Source: Oscillospiraceae bacterium
GTDB taxonomy: Bacteria; Bacillota; Clostridia; Oscillospirales; Oscillospiraceae
Direction: 5' to 3'
Assembly (NCBI GenBank): GCA_012513005.1
Contig: JAAZCZ010000112.1
Span: 1-5,157, forward strand
Length of the DNA stretch: 5,157 bases
In this document: positions 4,991 to 5,157 of the stretch, piece after piece
Layout: each line of letters opens with the position of its first letter
How positions within the stretch are numbered: the stretch's first letter is position 1
Translations under genes and position numbers: made by a program
Notes under the pieces: model-generated
The model's database searches: none
Seen by the model: only the letters and a program-made list of their open reading frames with translations
What the model was told of the DNA's origin: nothing

Positions 4991-5157
4991 ATGGCGGGGA
5001 TATTATATTTAGTAGCAACTCCTATCGGCAACTTATCGGATATTTCTCCCCGAGCTCTTAAGGTTCTCGGTGATGCTGATTTTATTGCCGCTGAGGATTC
5101 GCGTGTCACTATTAAGCTTTTAAACCATTATAATATTAAAAAGCCCATAGTCTCTTA
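4991..5157 (+). CDS. rsmI: 16S rRNA (cytidine1402-2'-O)-methyltransferase RsmI, 5' part
   Basis: RsmI uses SAM to methylate the ribose of C1402 in the 16S rRNA decoding centre. Only the first 55 codons are present, and the frame is open to the window end. They carry the family signature: YLVATPIGNLSDISPRAL at residues 6-23, then DADFIAAEDSR at 28-38, where most homologues read EDTR. The ATG is preceded by GGAGGT at 4980-4985, inside the end of the upstream methyltransferase gene, so the two are co-transcribed and probably translationally linked. The YazA/GIY-YIG gene found between the equivalents in Bacillus is absent here. Confidence 0.96.
   Translation, partial: MAGILYLVATPIGNLSDISPRALKVLGDADFIAAEDSRVTIKLLNHYNIKKPIVS

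Overview
The window looks like chromosomal housekeeping DNA from a low-to-mid GC Firmicute, most likely an uncultivated member of the Clostridia. The reasons are the SAM-I (S-box) and tetrahydrofolate riboswitches, a 56-residue clostridial 2[4Fe-4S] ferredoxin, an ECF-type vitamin transporter subunit, strong GGAGGT ribosome binding sites and a TrmN6-RsmI gene pair. No mobile element, CRISPR array, tRNA, rRNA or phage gene was seen.

Layout. Bases 1-2961 form a one-carbon block on the + strand: SAM-I riboswitch with intrinsic terminator, metK (SAM synthetase), a promoter with an extended -10, a divergent folD-family gene, a THF riboswitch with a hairpin covering the ribosome binding site, and folT (folate ECF transporter S subunit). 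A bidirectional terminator at 2970-2994 separates folT from a convergent minus-strand ZIP metal transporter gene. The 3811-4014 spacer carries divergent promoters for the ZIP gene and for the ferredoxin gene, each overlapped by a possible operator. The ferredoxin gene is monocistronic with its own terminator. A TrmN6-like tRNA methyltransferase gene and the start of rsmI (16S rRNA 2'-O-methyltransferase, cut by the window end) follow in one short operon.

How they work together. MetK consumes methionine to make SAM and is shut off by SAM. FolD acts on the folate one-carbon pool that feeds methionine synthesis. FolT imports folate and is predicted to be shut off by THF. Two different metabolite-sensing RNAs therefore bracket one pathway within 2.5 kb. 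TrmN6 and RsmI are SAM consumers, but nothing here shows them to be co-regulated with metK.

The most interesting points are the FolD homologue, which lacks the catalytic lysine and the partner glutamine of the bifunctional enzyme, and the THF riboswitch, whose two mutually exclusive folds can be read directly from the sequence. I found no convincing new multi-gene system; the rest is ordinary core genome.
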